Virus record (IMG/VR): IMGVR_UViG_3300042691_024284
Location: 1-64,000 of that record
From: a virus
DNA: 64,000 nt
Reading direction: 5' to 3' (one strand)
The translations under genes were made by a program, and so were the position numbers. The notes beneath the pieces are model-generated. The model was given only the letters and a program-made list of their open reading frames with translations, ran no database searches and was not told the origin of the DNA. Position 1 is the stretch's first letter. Every line of letters starts with the position of its first letter. Positions 18,611 to 27,479 of the stretch are shown here, one piece after another.

Positions 18611-19048
18611 CTATTCCTTGTTTATATGCTGCAAAACTTCTTCCGGCCCAACAAATCTATCCTCGCTGTGCTCGGTATGCTCCCACCAAAGAAATTGGTT
18701 TGCTGCCAAATGTTTTCTATCTTTTAACAAATTTATATTTTCCGGGTGTCCAAATATTAACGGGTCGGACACACCCCACACTACTACCCCCGGTTTACCT
18801 TCATCCCAAGCTAGGTGCTGAAAAAAGCTGTCACATGACACCCACGTCCTACACTGCCTAATTAGCTTTCTGAGCTCAACAAGCGGCAGGTTTTTTCTAA
18901 AATCATCAACGAGCTGCGTCTCGCCTTCCACACCCACCTGCACGATTGGGTCTTTAATACCGGCAATCACTTGCTCCCAAAAAGGATAATCTTTTGGGTT
19001 GCGCTTGCCGTTTAATAACTTTTTGGCAAAAGGCGCTATGATTACCAT
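18611..19048 (-). CDS. C-terminal half of a GT9-like glycosyltransferase
   Basis: A 145-residue protein with the character of the C-terminal Rossmann half of heptosyltransferase-like (GT9) enzymes: VIIAPFAKK, then RTWVSCDSFFQHLAWDEGKP, where GT9 proteins bind the nucleotide sugar. The matching N-terminal half (NSGMGDHIVFSHVLP) is at the end of the upstream gene, in another frame. The start at 19048 (ATGG) overlaps the upstream stop by seven bases; the longer frame to 19096 would overlap more. The halves may work as a complex or be joined by a -1 frameshift (see findings). Confidence 0.65.
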   Translation of the reverse strand: MVIIAPFAKKLLNGKRNPKDYPFWEQVIAGIKDPIVQVGVEGETQLVDDFRKNLPLVELRKLIRQCRTWVSCDSFFQHLAWDEGKPGVVVWGVSDPLIFGHPENINLLKDRKHLAANQFLWWEHTEHSEDRFVGPEEVLQHINKE

Positions 19049-20022
19049 ACGTACAGCTTTCGGTAGGCGTCTTCCAAACTGCCCGTCCACTTCCACTGAT
19101 CCATTTTACCGTACACATTAAACGGCTCAATGTTTCCAAACAAACTCTGGGCTTCAGCAATCGACCTACAAGGCACAATTTCCGGGTAACACCCAAACAC
19201 CAGCGGATTTTTAATGTCCGGCAAAACGTGGGAAAACACAATGTGGTCTCCCATACCGCTATTTAGCACGACAATCGTCTTGTCTTTGTGCTTCAGGAAG
19301 TTCCTGAAGATCCGTTCGTCGTGCTCAAACATCTCCTGCTTAGCCCCCGTCCTGATGCCTCCGGTCGGGCTTTTTAGGTGCCATGTTGTCGCGTCTGGCA
19401 CCACCAGCAATTTATAGCCCCGCTGGTGCAGGCCCCAGGTAAACAGCGTCTCCTCTCGGTGTGCTACCCGGCTCAAACCCAGGTTAAAGTCGTGCACCCC
19501 AGCTCGGTACAAAAAGGTGCTGTAAAGGTGCTCGACTTGCCTTACTTCCTTGACTCTTGACCACTGCAAATTGGGCTCGGCCAAAACGTCTTTTATAAGC
19601 CCTGTAGAGCCCTCAGAGCCGCTCGTTGACGGGGGATTAAGTACTGCCCCAGCCACAGCTCCGACGCCCTCTACGGCGTGTTTTAATAGGTTCTCGAGCA
19701 CGTTTGGCTCGGGTACTGCGTCATCATCGCACCGCCAGACCCAATCCAAGCCCATGCGGTTCGCGTGCTGGTGAATGTGGTGCTGTCCCCTTTTCTCAGC
19801 GAACAGCCACTCCCAGGCAATTTTCTTCTCATTCAGCATCCAGAAGAGCTGCTGGTACAGCGGCTCCTGTCGCACATCCGCCGGCTCGTCGGTGTCATCA
19901 AATATGACTAATCGGTCGACCGGGCGCGTCTGGTTAGCAATTGCCTGGATTACCAGCGGCAGCGTCGTAAAGTACCTGCCCCTCGTGGGCAACGAACACA
20001 GTACGCTAGGCATTCCACTCAC
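19042..20022 (-). CDS. GT2 glycosyltransferase fused to GT9 N-terminal half
   Basis: A 326-residue protein. Residues ~5-220 form a GT-A glycosyltransferase with the start CSLPTRGR and the Asp triad in CDDDAVPEPNVL. From about residue 250 a second domain begins (TIVVLNSGMGDHIVFSHVLP) that looks like the N-terminal half of GT9 heptosyltransferases and stops abruptly. It lies between another glycosyltransferase and the GT9 C-terminal half, inside the tail-fibre array. A role in glycosylating fibre proteins or host surface glycans is possible. Confidence 0.75.
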   Translation of the reverse strand: MSGMPSVLCSLPTRGRYFTTLPLVIQAIANQTRPVDRLVIFDDTDEPADVRQEPLYQQLFWMLNEKKIAWEWLFAEKRGQHHIHQHANRMGLDWVWRCDDDAVPEPNVLENLLKHAVEGVGAVAGAVLNPPSTSGSEGSTGLIKDVLAEPNLQWSRVKEVRQVEHLYSTFLYRAGVHDFNLGLSRVAHREETLFTWGLHQRGYKLLVVPDATTWHLKSPTGGIRTGAKQEMFEHDERIFRNFLKHKDKTIVVLNSGMGDHIVFSHVLPDIKNPLVFGCYPEIVPCRSIAEAQSLFGNIEPFNVYGKMDQWKWTGSLEDAYRKLYVW

Positions 20023-21265
20023 ACAACATCAAATTCATGCCGGGAAAAGGCGCGTCGGAAATTTTTCCGTCTTCTCCCATAAACCTATACAAAAATCCGG
20101 GTAAATGTTCCTCGCCCAGCATGTGGAGCCTGTGGTGCTCGCCCCAAAAACCTGGCGTCTCCCGATAAGGCACCGTGATAAGGAGCCGCTTGCAGTGGCC
20201 TTTTAATCTCTGCGCCACCTCCAGCCCATTATCAAGGTGCTCGATCACCTCCATGGCCACAATCGTGTCGTACTGGCCTAGCTCAAAGGTGTTGATGTCG
20301 GCATGGACAAATTGCTTGTTTTTGCCCCAGCCTTCTTCCTGCGCCACGACGACAATCTTTTCGTCGTAATCCAAACCCAGGTAATTGACCTCGTCACCAA
20401 AAAACTGGCTTCCGTACCCGTTTGAGCAGCCAACCTCAAACACACTACTGCCAAGCATTTTGCTTGAGGCCCACAAATACCGGCTTTTCTCGCGCGGCTG
20501 AACCTCTTCGCCTTTTATCGCCACGTAGCGCTCAAAGTTATTCATGAGCGACCACTTGTAAAACTTCGGGTTGTACTTCCTAGCAAGCTTGCGGTTGTTT
20601 CTGGCAAACACACTGCCAAAGTCTTGCACAAGCTGCGGGTCGTGCATTGTTCCTTCACCCTTGTGGTAGATCGGGAACGCCCCGCTGTACATCGTGGCCG
20701 ACACCAAGTGTTTTGGTGCTGGCTCTACAACTTTAAACCCCGCGTTTTGCGCCTCGACGCAAAACTCTACATCCTCGCCCGTCCCAACGCCATACTCTTC
20801 GTTTAGCAGGCCAATCCTGTCAAACACGCGCCTGTCAATCATGGCGCAGAAAAACACGCAGAAGTCTCTGCCGGCGTCCGCCGAGTGCTGCACCACGGGC
20901 CCCACCACGCCAACACTTGGGTCGGCAAGAAACGGAGCCTCGAGCATCTGTAGCCACTGATCTTTGGCCTGATCAAGTAGCAGGGTGTCATTGTTCAGCA
21001 GAACAATCTTACCCGCCGATGCCCGCTCGATGCCGCGGTTGGTTGCTGCGGGGTAGCCTAACGCCTTGGCGTCCCACTCAACCTTTAGGTGCGGCACCAC
21101 GGACCACAGGTAGCCTAGATAGGCAAACGTGTTATCCGTACATCCATTGGCCGAGATAATTAACTCGACCTCTTCCATATTTGAATACTTTATTACCGAC
21201 TCAACACAAGGTTTTAAATACTTCTCACAATGGTTGTACGTCGGTATTACGACGCTGTACTTCAT
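20006..21265 (-). CDS. Bifunctional GT2 glycosyltransferase - SAM methyltransferase
   Basis: A 419-residue two-domain protein. The N-terminal ~230 residues are a GT2 transferase (SVVIPTYN, the metal-binding NNDTLLL, and GEDVEFCVEAQNAG typical of the acceptor site). From about residue 275 follows a class I methyltransferase (VFEVGCSNGYG as motif I, YLGLDYDEKIV as motif II, DTIVAMEVIEHL as motif III). Such fusions make or cap methylated sugars. It overlaps the next GT gene by 17 bases. The target is unknown; the adjacent Ser/Thr-rich collagen-like fibre is an attractive candidate. Confidence 0.85.
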   Translation of the reverse strand: MKYSVVIPTYNHCEKYLKPCVESVIKYSNMEEVELIISANGCTDNTFAYLGYLWSVVPHLKVEWDAKALGYPAATNRGIERASAGKIVLLNNDTLLLDQAKDQWLQMLEAPFLADPSVGVVGPVVQHSADAGRDFCVFFCAMIDRRVFDRIGLLNEEYGVGTGEDVEFCVEAQNAGFKVVEPAPKHLVSATMYSGAFPIYHKGEGTMHDPQLVQDFGSVFARNNRKLARKYNPKFYKWSLMNNFERYVAIKGEEVQPREKSRYLWASSKMLGSSVFEVGCSNGYGSQFFGDEVNYLGLDYDEKIVVVAQEEGWGKNKQFVHADINTFELGQYDTIVAMEVIEHLDNGLEVAQRLKGHCKRLLITVPYRETPGFWGEHHRLHMLGEEHLPGFLYRFMGEDGKISDAPFPGMNLMLCEWNA

Positions 21266-21292
21266 ACATTCCCTTCAAGGCTCTTACGAACC

Positions 21293-23686
21293 TTAAAATG
21301 TTCCGCCGACTACTCCACTAGTAAAGGCGTTGGTACTTGCATTATAAGTTAAATCAGAATCTACGTACACAGCCTGACTTCCGCTCGTTCCAGTCACAAG
21401 CGTGGGGTAGGTTGTTGTTGCAGCTGTGGTTGTTACACTTACTGTTGTGGGTGGCAAGCCGCTAAATCCAGAGAAGCCGGAGAAACCGGAGATGCCACTA
21501 AATCCGGAGATGCCACTAAATCCGGAGATGCCACTAAATCCGGAGGTGCCCGAGAAGCCGCTAAACCCTGACGTGCCCGAAAAGCCGCTGAACCCAGAGA
21601 TGCCTGAAAAACCACTAAACCCGGAAGTGCCACTAAATCCAGATGTGCCTGAGAAGCCACTAAATCCAGACGTGCCTGAAAAACCACTGAATCCGGAAGT
21701 GCCACTAAATCCAGATGTGCCAGAAAAACCACTAAATCCAGATGTGCCTGAGAGGCCACTGAATCCGGAGGTGCCGCTAAATCCGGAAATGCCGCTAAAT
21801 CCGGAGGTGCCTGAGAAGCCAGACTCACCAGAAAAACCGGAAATGCCCGAAAAACCTGAGAAGCCAGAAAAGCCCGATGTGCCGCTGTAGCCGGACTGGG
21901 TGTACATGACCTGCGTCGCGGTGAAGATGACGCCAGGAATGCTCGGACTGACCGGGCTTGTGCCCGCAGGGACGGACTGAATTGAGACGGCGGTGTTTGT
22001 TGTCGCCCATATCATTTCGATATAGTCGCCCGCAACAAGCGATAGCACAAAGTTGACGGTCATCAGACCATAGCCGTCAATCCCGCCGTGTCGCTGCTGA
22101 ATACTTAACCGCGTGTCGCTGTCTGGAATATCACCAGCACTACCAGCATTATTTTTACGCAGCCAGACATTTACGTCGTGGATCTGTGTGTCTGTGTTGA
22201 CAAACTGGATTGAGAACGTGAGGCTGTATACACCAGTTGTACTAAATGTAACGCGGCTACCAGAAACAACGCTAACCCCGAGGTTTGCCGGATCAGCGCT
22301 GTTTAATCCAACCGGATAGGCAGTGTTTGCTGCGACAGCTACCTGATCGGTGGTGTCCCAGAACGAGCCCCAATTGCCTATCGCTCCGCCAACGCCCGGA
22401 GCTCCGCTTTGTCCGGAGAAACCGGAGAAGCCGGAAGTACCTGAGAAGCCGCTAAAGCCCGACGTGCCGGAGAAACCGCTGTAACCTGACTCGCCAGAAA
22501 AGCCACTAAAGCCTGAAGTGCCGGAGAAGCCGCTGTAACCTGATTCGCCAGAGAAGCCACTAAAGCCTGATGTTCCACTAAAGCCCGAGATGCCGGAAAA
22601 GCCGCTGTAACCAGATTCACCAGAAAAACCGCTATAACCCGACTCACCTGAAAAACCGGAGAAACCGCTGTAGCCTGATTCACCAGAAAAGCCACTAAAG
22701 CCGGAGATACCGGAGAAGCCGCTGTAACCCGAGATGCCACTAAACCCACTAAAACCAGAGATGCCGCTGTAACCAGAAATGCCGTTTACAACGGCAAAAA
22801 TGATTGGCAAGTCATTTGCGAAGTTTGTTGTGCCCGTACCAGACGACGACAAGAGCGTAACCGGAATTGACCAATACGTGCCGTTATCTGTGGGAGTGCC
22901 TGTTACGCTCCATGTTTGTTTGTTGGCGCTGTTGGCACTATCTTGGATTACAAACTGCTCGGTTGCGCTAATAAGCGCTAAGAAAATGCTAATGTCAACG
23001 TTATTATCAGCAAAACTACTGATGTTGATTTGTGTAGCGCTAGTTTGTGTTACGTTATTCCACAGGATGTATTCTGCGCCCGGATCACCGCTTTGGCTTG
23101 TAGTATTTGCCTTGTAGAAATAATAGGTGCTTGATACGCCGCTTGTTCCAGAAAAACCGCTGTACCCTGAAAAACCACTCGTGCCCGAGAAACCAGACGT
23201 ACCAGAAAAGCCGCTAAAGCCGGACGTGCCGGAGAAGCCACTAAAGCCGGAGATACCAGAAAAGCCACTAAAGCCGGAGATACCGGAGAAGCCTGAGATA
23301 CCTGAAAAGCCTGAGATACCTGAAAAACCGCTAAATCCTGACGTGCCAGAGTAGCCGCTGAATCCAGACGGGCCAATAACATTACCGGCGTTTATCGTTG
23401 TGTTATCAGTTTCAACAAGGATAAGATCGCCGTTTATATCAACATAGGCGTTCTTAAATCCAGGTACTGGGCCTACGGTAGACGTAGATCCATCACTGTA
23501 GTAAAACGTGATAAGATAAGTTGTCGGGTCATAAGTGACATTTGTAATCAACTTGCCCGGAGTGGCGGCATTAGCAATCTGCGAGACAGACGCCTGTTTT
23601 GTGATGCCGTTTTGTACAATAGGCACCTGCTCGTTGCCAGTCAAGGACAACGCGACAGGTAGCTGGGTTATCGCTTTGTTGGCCAT
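21293..23686 (-). CDS. Collagen-like tail fibre with GFSG/TSG repeats
   Basis: A 797-residue fibre. The N-terminus (ITQLPVALSLTGNEQVPIVQNG) is a typical fibre anchor. Three blocks of Gly-x-Ser repeats (SGFSG, SGTSG, SGISG, SGYSG) occupy about residues 110-180, 295-435 and 595-755. They are separated by two globular beta domains (about 185-295 and 435-590) and followed by a ~40-residue end. The repeats keep Gly at every third position, so a collagen-like trimer is likely, but Pro is nearly absent, so stability must come from other features. Ser/Thr density makes it a plausible substrate of the neighbouring glycosyltransferases. Confidence 0.85.
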   Translation of the reverse strand: MANKAITQLPVALSLTGNEQVPIVQNGITKQASVSQIANAATPGKLITNVTYDPTTYLITFYYSDGSTSTVGPVPGFKNAYVDINGDLILVETDNTTINAGNVIGPSGFSGYSGTSGFSGFSGISGFSGISGFSGISGFSGFSGISGFSGFSGTSGFSGFSGTSGFSGTSGFSGYSGFSGTSGVSSTYYFYKANTTSQSGDPGAEYILWNNVTQTSATQINISSFADNNVDISIFLALISATEQFVIQDSANSANKQTWSVTGTPTDNGTYWSIPVTLLSSSGTGTTNFANDLPIIFAVVNGISGYSGISGFSGFSGISGYSGFSGISGFSGFSGESGYSGFSGFSGESGYSGFSGESGYSGFSGISGFSGTSGFSGFSGESGYSGFSGTSGFSGFSGESGYSGFSGTSGFSGFSGTSGFSGFSGQSGAPGVGGAIGNWGSFWDTTDQVAVAANTAYPVGLNSADPANLGVSVVSGSRVTFSTTGVYSLTFSIQFVNTDTQIHDVNVWLRKNNAGSAGDIPDSDTRLSIQQRHGGIDGYGLMTVNFVLSLVAGDYIEMIWATTNTAVSIQSVPAGTSPVSPSIPGVIFTATQVMYTQSGYSGTSGFSGFSGFSGISGFSGESGFSGTSGFSGISGFSGTSGFSGLSGTSGFSGFSGTSGFSGTSGFSGFSGTSGFSGFSGTSGFSGTSGFSGFSGISGFSGFSGTSGFSGFSGTSGFSGISGFSGISGFSGISGFSGFSGFSGLPPTTVSVTTTAATTTYPTLVTGTSGSQAVYVDSDLTYNASTNAFTSGVVGGTF
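21467..21893. repeat. Coding tandem repeats of the collagen-like fibre, block 3
   Basis: Imperfect 9- to 27-bp repeats (minus strand GGATTTAGTGGC-type units) encode the third Gly-x-Ser block. Related blocks lie at about 22395-22790 and 23140-23360. Such DNA is prone to length change and to misassembly with short reads. Confidence 0.8.
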
Positions 23687-23690
23687 TTAA

Positions 23691-24314
23691 TTATGTATAT
23701 GTAAAGGCGCCGTGGTACACCGCTGTTCCGTAAGTAGAGGTTGCTGAAATATCAATCAGGCCTGTAACGGGATATGCCGGCGAGGTTGCAATTATTTGCT
23801 GTGGATTTGTTATGGAGAACGTTGCGTTTTGATTTCCAAACTTAACCGTTACCACGCTGTTAAAATTTGTTCCAGTAATTGTTACTGAAGTGCCGCCGGC
23901 CTGCGGTCCTGTAATTGGTGTTACATTAGTGATGGTCGGCGCAAGCGATGAGGGGAGATTTATAAACTTGCTGGCTAAGTTTATATCGCCGGGAGCCCCA
24001 GCCTCACCATACGGTGTGCCCTCGATAAAAAAGTTATCGTACTGAATAAAGTTATTTGGGTTGCCTTCTGTGTCTAACAGATTGTTTTCAATTGCAATAG
24101 ACACATCCGGACGCGGAAATCTAAGTGTGATGTTTTCCGTCTGCCGCGCGGGCAAGCGCCAAGGATCGTAGTTATCCTTGTCGTCCTTGCACACGCGCAT
24201 GCCGGGGAAATTTGGATCCGGCATTAAATCGACGTACGGAAACTTCCTGTTGCAGCGATCACAGATCGCCACAGACAGGACAGAATTACCTCGAGTATCG
24301 AGGTAAACAGACAC
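23691..24314 (-). CDS. Zinc-ribbon plus IPT/TIG-domain structural protein
   Basis: A 207-residue protein. The N-terminus has CDRCNRKFPY and a later Cys (MRVCKDD), a small metal-ribbon pattern seen in phage virion proteins. From about residue 125 (PTITNVTPITGPQAGGTSVTI) it has one IPT/TIG Ig-like domain, common in phage surface and tail proteins. It overlaps the next gene by one base. Likely a capsid- or tail-surface protein. Confidence 0.75.
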   Translation of the reverse strand: MSVYLDTRGNSVLSVAICDRCNRKFPYVDLMPDPNFPGMRVCKDDKDNYDPWRLPARQTENITLRFPRPDVSIAIENNLLDTEGNPNNFIQYDNFFIEGTPYGEAGAPGDINLASKFINLPSSLAPTITNVTPITGPQAGGTSVTITGTNFNSVVTVKFGNQNATFSITNPQQIIATSPAYPVTGLIDISATSTYGTAVYHGAFTYT

Positions 24315-24625
24315 TACTTAACTCCAGCCTGGACTACAGTTAACGTGTCTCCAATTGCTCCACCGCTTAAACGTATAGCACGAAACGGCTGACCCAAAGA
24401 GGTTGCGCCGTTGGGGGCTGTTGTCGGTGCAGCAATCCACGAAAAAGTGGGAGAAACAAAGTTTCCGTTTGACACAGGAAAAGGATCGGTAAGCGAGACC
24501 TCAACTGTTCCCGACCCCGTTTTAGCGTAAGAAACGCTAAACGGGGTCAAGTACTGGTCAAGCACAACCGGAGGAGTTTCCGTAGCGCCTAATAAATTAG
24601 GCACGGTTACGGTTGTCTGACGCAT
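24314..24625 (-). CDS. Small structural protein
   Basis: A 103-residue Thr/Val/Pro-rich beta-type protein without membrane span, sandwiched between the first fibre-type gene and the IPT-domain gene. No family recognised; probably part of the fibre or head-surface set by position. Confidence 0.6.
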   Translation of the reverse strand: MRQTTVTVPNLLGATETPPVVLDQYLTPFSVSYAKTGSGTVEVSLTDPFPVSNGNFVSPTFSWIAAPTTAPNGATSLGQPFRAIRLSGGAIGDTLTVVQAGVK

Positions 24626-24638
24626 AGTTGCCTCCTAA

Positions 24639-25127
24639 TTAAACAGGAGTTACAAGGCCGCTGGCGTCGGACGGAGCCCAGTCAGATCCGGCAGTTGCAC
24701 CGACTGCGGTGTAGATAATTCCTGTAGCGTAGTCAACAACCATCTTGCCGGTGTATTTGCCGGTAGTGTTGATAGCGTTGGTGATATCTGCAACTGCTGC
24801 AGCTGTACTGGTTGGCAGGGCAAACGATCCACCGAGCGTAATGTTGCCGGTTGATGTGACGGTGCCTGTCAGTGTGAGGCCGTTTACAGTGCCAGTGCCT
24901 GCGACTGATGTAACGGTGCCCGCGCCGTTCGTGGTCCAGGTTAGCGTGCCGGTGCCGTTAGTCGTGAGAACTTGGCCGTTGGTGCCGGCGCCGTTGGGGA
25001 ACGTCAGAGTGGTGTCGACCGACAGAGCTGCGGGAGCCTGAATGGTCAGAGTTTTTTCAGACGTCGATGCGATGCTGATAAAACCGTTTTGGGACGCTAC
25101 TGGTCCCGAAAAAGTAGTGCGTGACAT
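24639..25127 (-). CDS. Fibre-type N-terminal module protein
   Basis: A 162-residue protein with TLTFPNGAGTNGQVLTTNG, also found in the gene at 15325-15639, then Gly/Thr-rich repeats (GTVTSVAGTGTVNGLTL). It is the first gene after the capsid terminator and has its own promoter motif at 25222-25238 and a 95-nt leader, so it heads the tail-fibre transcription unit. Confidence 0.7.
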   Translation of the reverse strand: MSRTTFSGPVASQNGFISIASTSEKTLTIQAPAALSVDTTLTFPNGAGTNGQVLTTNGTGTLTWTTNGAGTVTSVAGTGTVNGLTLTGTVTSTGNITLGGSFALPTSTAAAVADITNAINTTGKYTGKMVVDYATGIIYTAVGATAGSDWAPSDASGLVTPV

Positions 25128-25221
25128 GTTCTATTCCATTTCTTAGTGGATTCCCCAGCAGTCTCTAAGTCGTCTGCCGGGAAGTGCGCGGCAGTCTGAA
25201 TGGGGTAAATTCTTCCTATGT

Positions 25222-25238
25222 CTACTTATGCAGAAAAA
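25222..25238 (-). promoter_or_regulatory. Phage promoter motif (TGCATAAGTAG class)
   Basis: Minus-strand sequence TTTTTCTGCATAAGTAG, five bases downstream of the capsid-gene terminator in transcription order. The 95-nt leader between it and the ATG at 25127 can form a hairpin (CTGCCG/CGGCAG, about 25172-25192). It drives the tail-fibre array. Confidence 0.7.
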
Positions 25239-25242
25239 CCAA

Positions 25243-25276
25243 TAAAAAAGCCCCGAAGATTTCTCTCCGGGGCTTT
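25243..25276 (-). terminator. Rho-independent terminator after the major capsid gene
   Basis: On the minus strand AAAGCCCCG and CGGGGCTTT form a 9-bp stem around a 12-nt loop, followed by a run of T residues (TTTATT). It lies 18 bp after the capsid stop codon and just before a promoter motif, isolating head genes from the fibre array. Confidence 0.9.
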
Positions 25277-25293
25277 GCCTGCTTGGGTCTTGA

Positions 25294-26211
25294 TTAGACG
25301 CCAGGCGTTCCGTAAATGTTACGGGCATCGTGCCAACCAGTGGCGTAACGCTCCGTAGCTTTGTAACGCATAGAGTCAGTCTCAAAATCACCTTCCATGG
25401 ATTTCTCCATGGGGCGACGCATGACCAGCATTAGACCGTTTTCGGCGTCGGTCTGGATCCACCAAGCCTTCGTGGAGCTCAGACGGGTCACAACGTGTGC
25501 GCCCTTCGGAAGCATACCAGTTGACTTGATCGGGTTCAGATCGTTGTCGGCCGTACCGGAGCGGAGAACAGACTTGAGGATAACCTCTGCCTGGAACTCG
25601 AGCGCCGGCGGAACGATCAGCTGCTCTGCCTTCAGACGGATACGCTTACCATTGTTGTCAATAGCGCCGCGGATCTGGATGAGCATCTGCTCAACCGAGG
25701 TCTGGGACAGGTTGGCTGGCGTTGCCAGGACGTTGCTGTACGTCAGACCGTTAGCAACAGGGTGTGCGCTGTTGTTCAGCGTCACGCCGTCGCCGCCGGT
25801 GTAGCCTGCGGTGAACGCGAAGTTCAGCAGGTTGGCGCACAGGGTTTCTTTGGTCTCAATCATGGACTGAGCCAGATGTTTAGCAAACGTGCTGCCGATA
25901 CGGATATGATCGCCGTCTTCCATCAAAACCTTGGTCAGCGCGTAAGCAAGACCGTAGATCTGATAAATGAATCGGGTGATGTACAGCGTACCGCCTTGAT
26001 CGTACGAAACCGGGGTTCCGTCGGGCATTGCGGGTGCTGCGTTCATACCGAAGAGCATCACTTCTTCATGATAGTTGCGCGGAATACCTTGGATTTGCTG
26101 TACAAACCCTTTCCACTCATCATCACGTTGCTCATAAACACCGTCAAAGACTTCGTTGATAATCGGTTCGACTACCGCACGAAAGTCCGTACTACGCATT
26201 GGGGCTGCCAT
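25294..26211 (-). CDS. Major capsid protein
   Basis: A 305-residue protein with the composition and spacing of an HK97-fold phage capsid subunit. Supporting features are a helical N-arm (RAVVEPIINEVFDG), a central TLCANLLNFAFTAGYTGGDG, a VPPALEFQAEVILKS segment, and a C-terminal WHDARNIYGTPG. It is the last gene of the head module (portal, co-chaperonin, scaffold) and is followed by a strong terminator, as expected for the most abundant virion protein. No prohead-protease gene is seen nearby. Confidence 0.8.
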   Translation of the reverse strand: MAAPMRSTDFRAVVEPIINEVFDGVYEQRDDEWKGFVQQIQGIPRNYHEEVMLFGMNAAPAMPDGTPVSYDQGGTLYITRFIYQIYGLAYALTKVLMEDGDHIRIGSTFAKHLAQSMIETKETLCANLLNFAFTAGYTGGDGVTLNNSAHPVANGLTYSNVLATPANLSQTSVEQMLIQIRGAIDNNGKRIRLKAEQLIVPPALEFQAEVILKSVLRSGTADNDLNPIKSTGMLPKGAHVVTRLSSTKAWWIQTDAENGLMLVMRRPMEKSMEGDFETDSMRYKATERYATGWHDARNIYGTPGV

Positions 26212-26235
26212 TGCTTAATCCTTTCTTTCGTTTAG

Positions 26236-26898
26236 TTAGGGCGATACACGGGCTGCAACGAAGGTGTTGTTGGCGATTTGAACTTGCACGATAGTGTAGG
26301 TGTCGCCCCATGCGTTTGTTTCGCCCGGGGGATACGCCACTTCGCGGCCCAAACCAACAACTCTAACTTGACCTTGAGCTCCTGAAGCGACAGGTGTGTC
26401 GTTCAGTGCGCAGGTCGAGAAGCCAGCACCACCGTTACCGATGGCAGTACCATCTGTAGGCGCTAGACCCGCTGCGGTTTCAAAATTAAACTGCTCGCCA
26501 ATGCCTGCGGTTGTAACCGAGCCATTAACTTGAGCTTCGTAGATCACTGCCGGATCAGTCCAGACCCAGAAGACGATGTCAGAAGAAGCATCAAGAGTCA
26601 GCTTAGACGCCCACTTAGCTACGGAGCGACGGCCTTGCGAATCGGTAAATTCGACGCCATCAAAAACACCGTAAACAGGAGACGTGGCAGCCGCTGCAGC
26701 AGCAATTGTCAATTGGCCAGAAGCATTAAGGCCTACGGGCTGGTATTGGTAAAAAGCTTCACCAGAACCAAGCGAGTACGGCGCCGAGTATACACTTCCG
26801 GTGGTGTAGCTGTTCGTGCCAACAAAAGGAGTTGCACGATCAAGACCACTGGGGTGATACACGGGCTTCAGACCAAAGGGTTTCAATGTAGTTGCCAT
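26236..26898 (-). CDS. Head structural or decoration protein
   Basis: A 220-residue Ala/Gly/Thr-rich beta-type protein starting MATTLKPFGLKPVYHPSG. It is immediately upstream of the major capsid gene and downstream of the scaffold block. That position and composition suggest a capsid decoration or minor head protein. Family not identified. Confidence 0.65.
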   Translation of the reverse strand: MATTLKPFGLKPVYHPSGLDRATPFVGTNSYTTGSVYSAPYSLGSGEAFYQYQPVGLNASGQLTIAAAAAATSPVYGVFDGVEFTDSQGRRSVAKWASKLTLDASSDIVFWVWTDPAVIYEAQVNGSVTTAGIGEQFNFETAAGLAPTDGTAIGNGGAGFSTCALNDTPVASGAQGQVRVVGLGREVAYPPGETNAWGDTYTIVQVQIANNTFVAARVSP

Positions 26899-26925
26899 TT
26901 GATTTCCTTTGTTTGTTGAAGAATG

Positions 26926-27477
26926 TTATTCAAAGCGAACACTCTTGTTCGCTCTGGCGGCCTCTTTTTCCATTTCCAAAATTCCACCTTCCAGGATTGA
27001 CCGACCGCCTTTACCCTCTTGCGAGTTGCTCCGGACAGCGGACGTAATGTTACGCTGGTGCTCGAGGGGGTCCTCAAGGTGCAGCATACGCATTACTTCC
27101 TGATAGATTTCTTCTGGTAACTTGAAGAGAACCATCTCGTTACAGCTAACACAGCCTTCAAACTTGCCTGAACTCATCTTGCCAAGTGATTCAAAGCCTT
27201 TTCCTAACTCGCTGGCTTTCACGGGCTCATAGCCTAGTGCTAAACGTTTGTCGATACTGTCGTACTGGTTTGTAGTGCTTAACCAGCACAAATGAAATCC
27301 CGGAATTGCATCTTTCGGGAGGCTTGGCAGTGCGCTATTCTGCCATTTATCACGGAACGCATCAATACGTTCCCGGCGCTTGACATCTTCTTCGTTCGCA
27401 GTGTTGCGATTCTTAACTTCGTTGACTCGTTCTTCTAAACGGTCATCCAAGTCGCGTTTAATTCTTGCGTTTGCCAT
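26926..27477 (-). CDS. Charged helical head-module protein
   Basis: A 183-residue highly charged protein with a coiled-coil-like N-terminus and four Cys residues, two in EGCVSCNE. It abuts the scaffold gene by two bases. It could be a scaffold partner or internal head protein. No family recognised. Confidence 0.65.
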   Translation of the reverse strand: MANARIKRDLDDRLEERVNEVKNRNTANEEDVKRRERIDAFRDKWQNSALPSLPKDAIPGFHLCWLSTTNQYDSIDKRLALGYEPVKASELGKGFESLGKMSSGKFEGCVSCNEMVLFKLPEEIYQEVMRMLHLEDPLEHQRNITSAVRSNSQEGKGGRSILEGGILEMEKEAARANKSVRFE

Positions 27478-27479
27478 AA

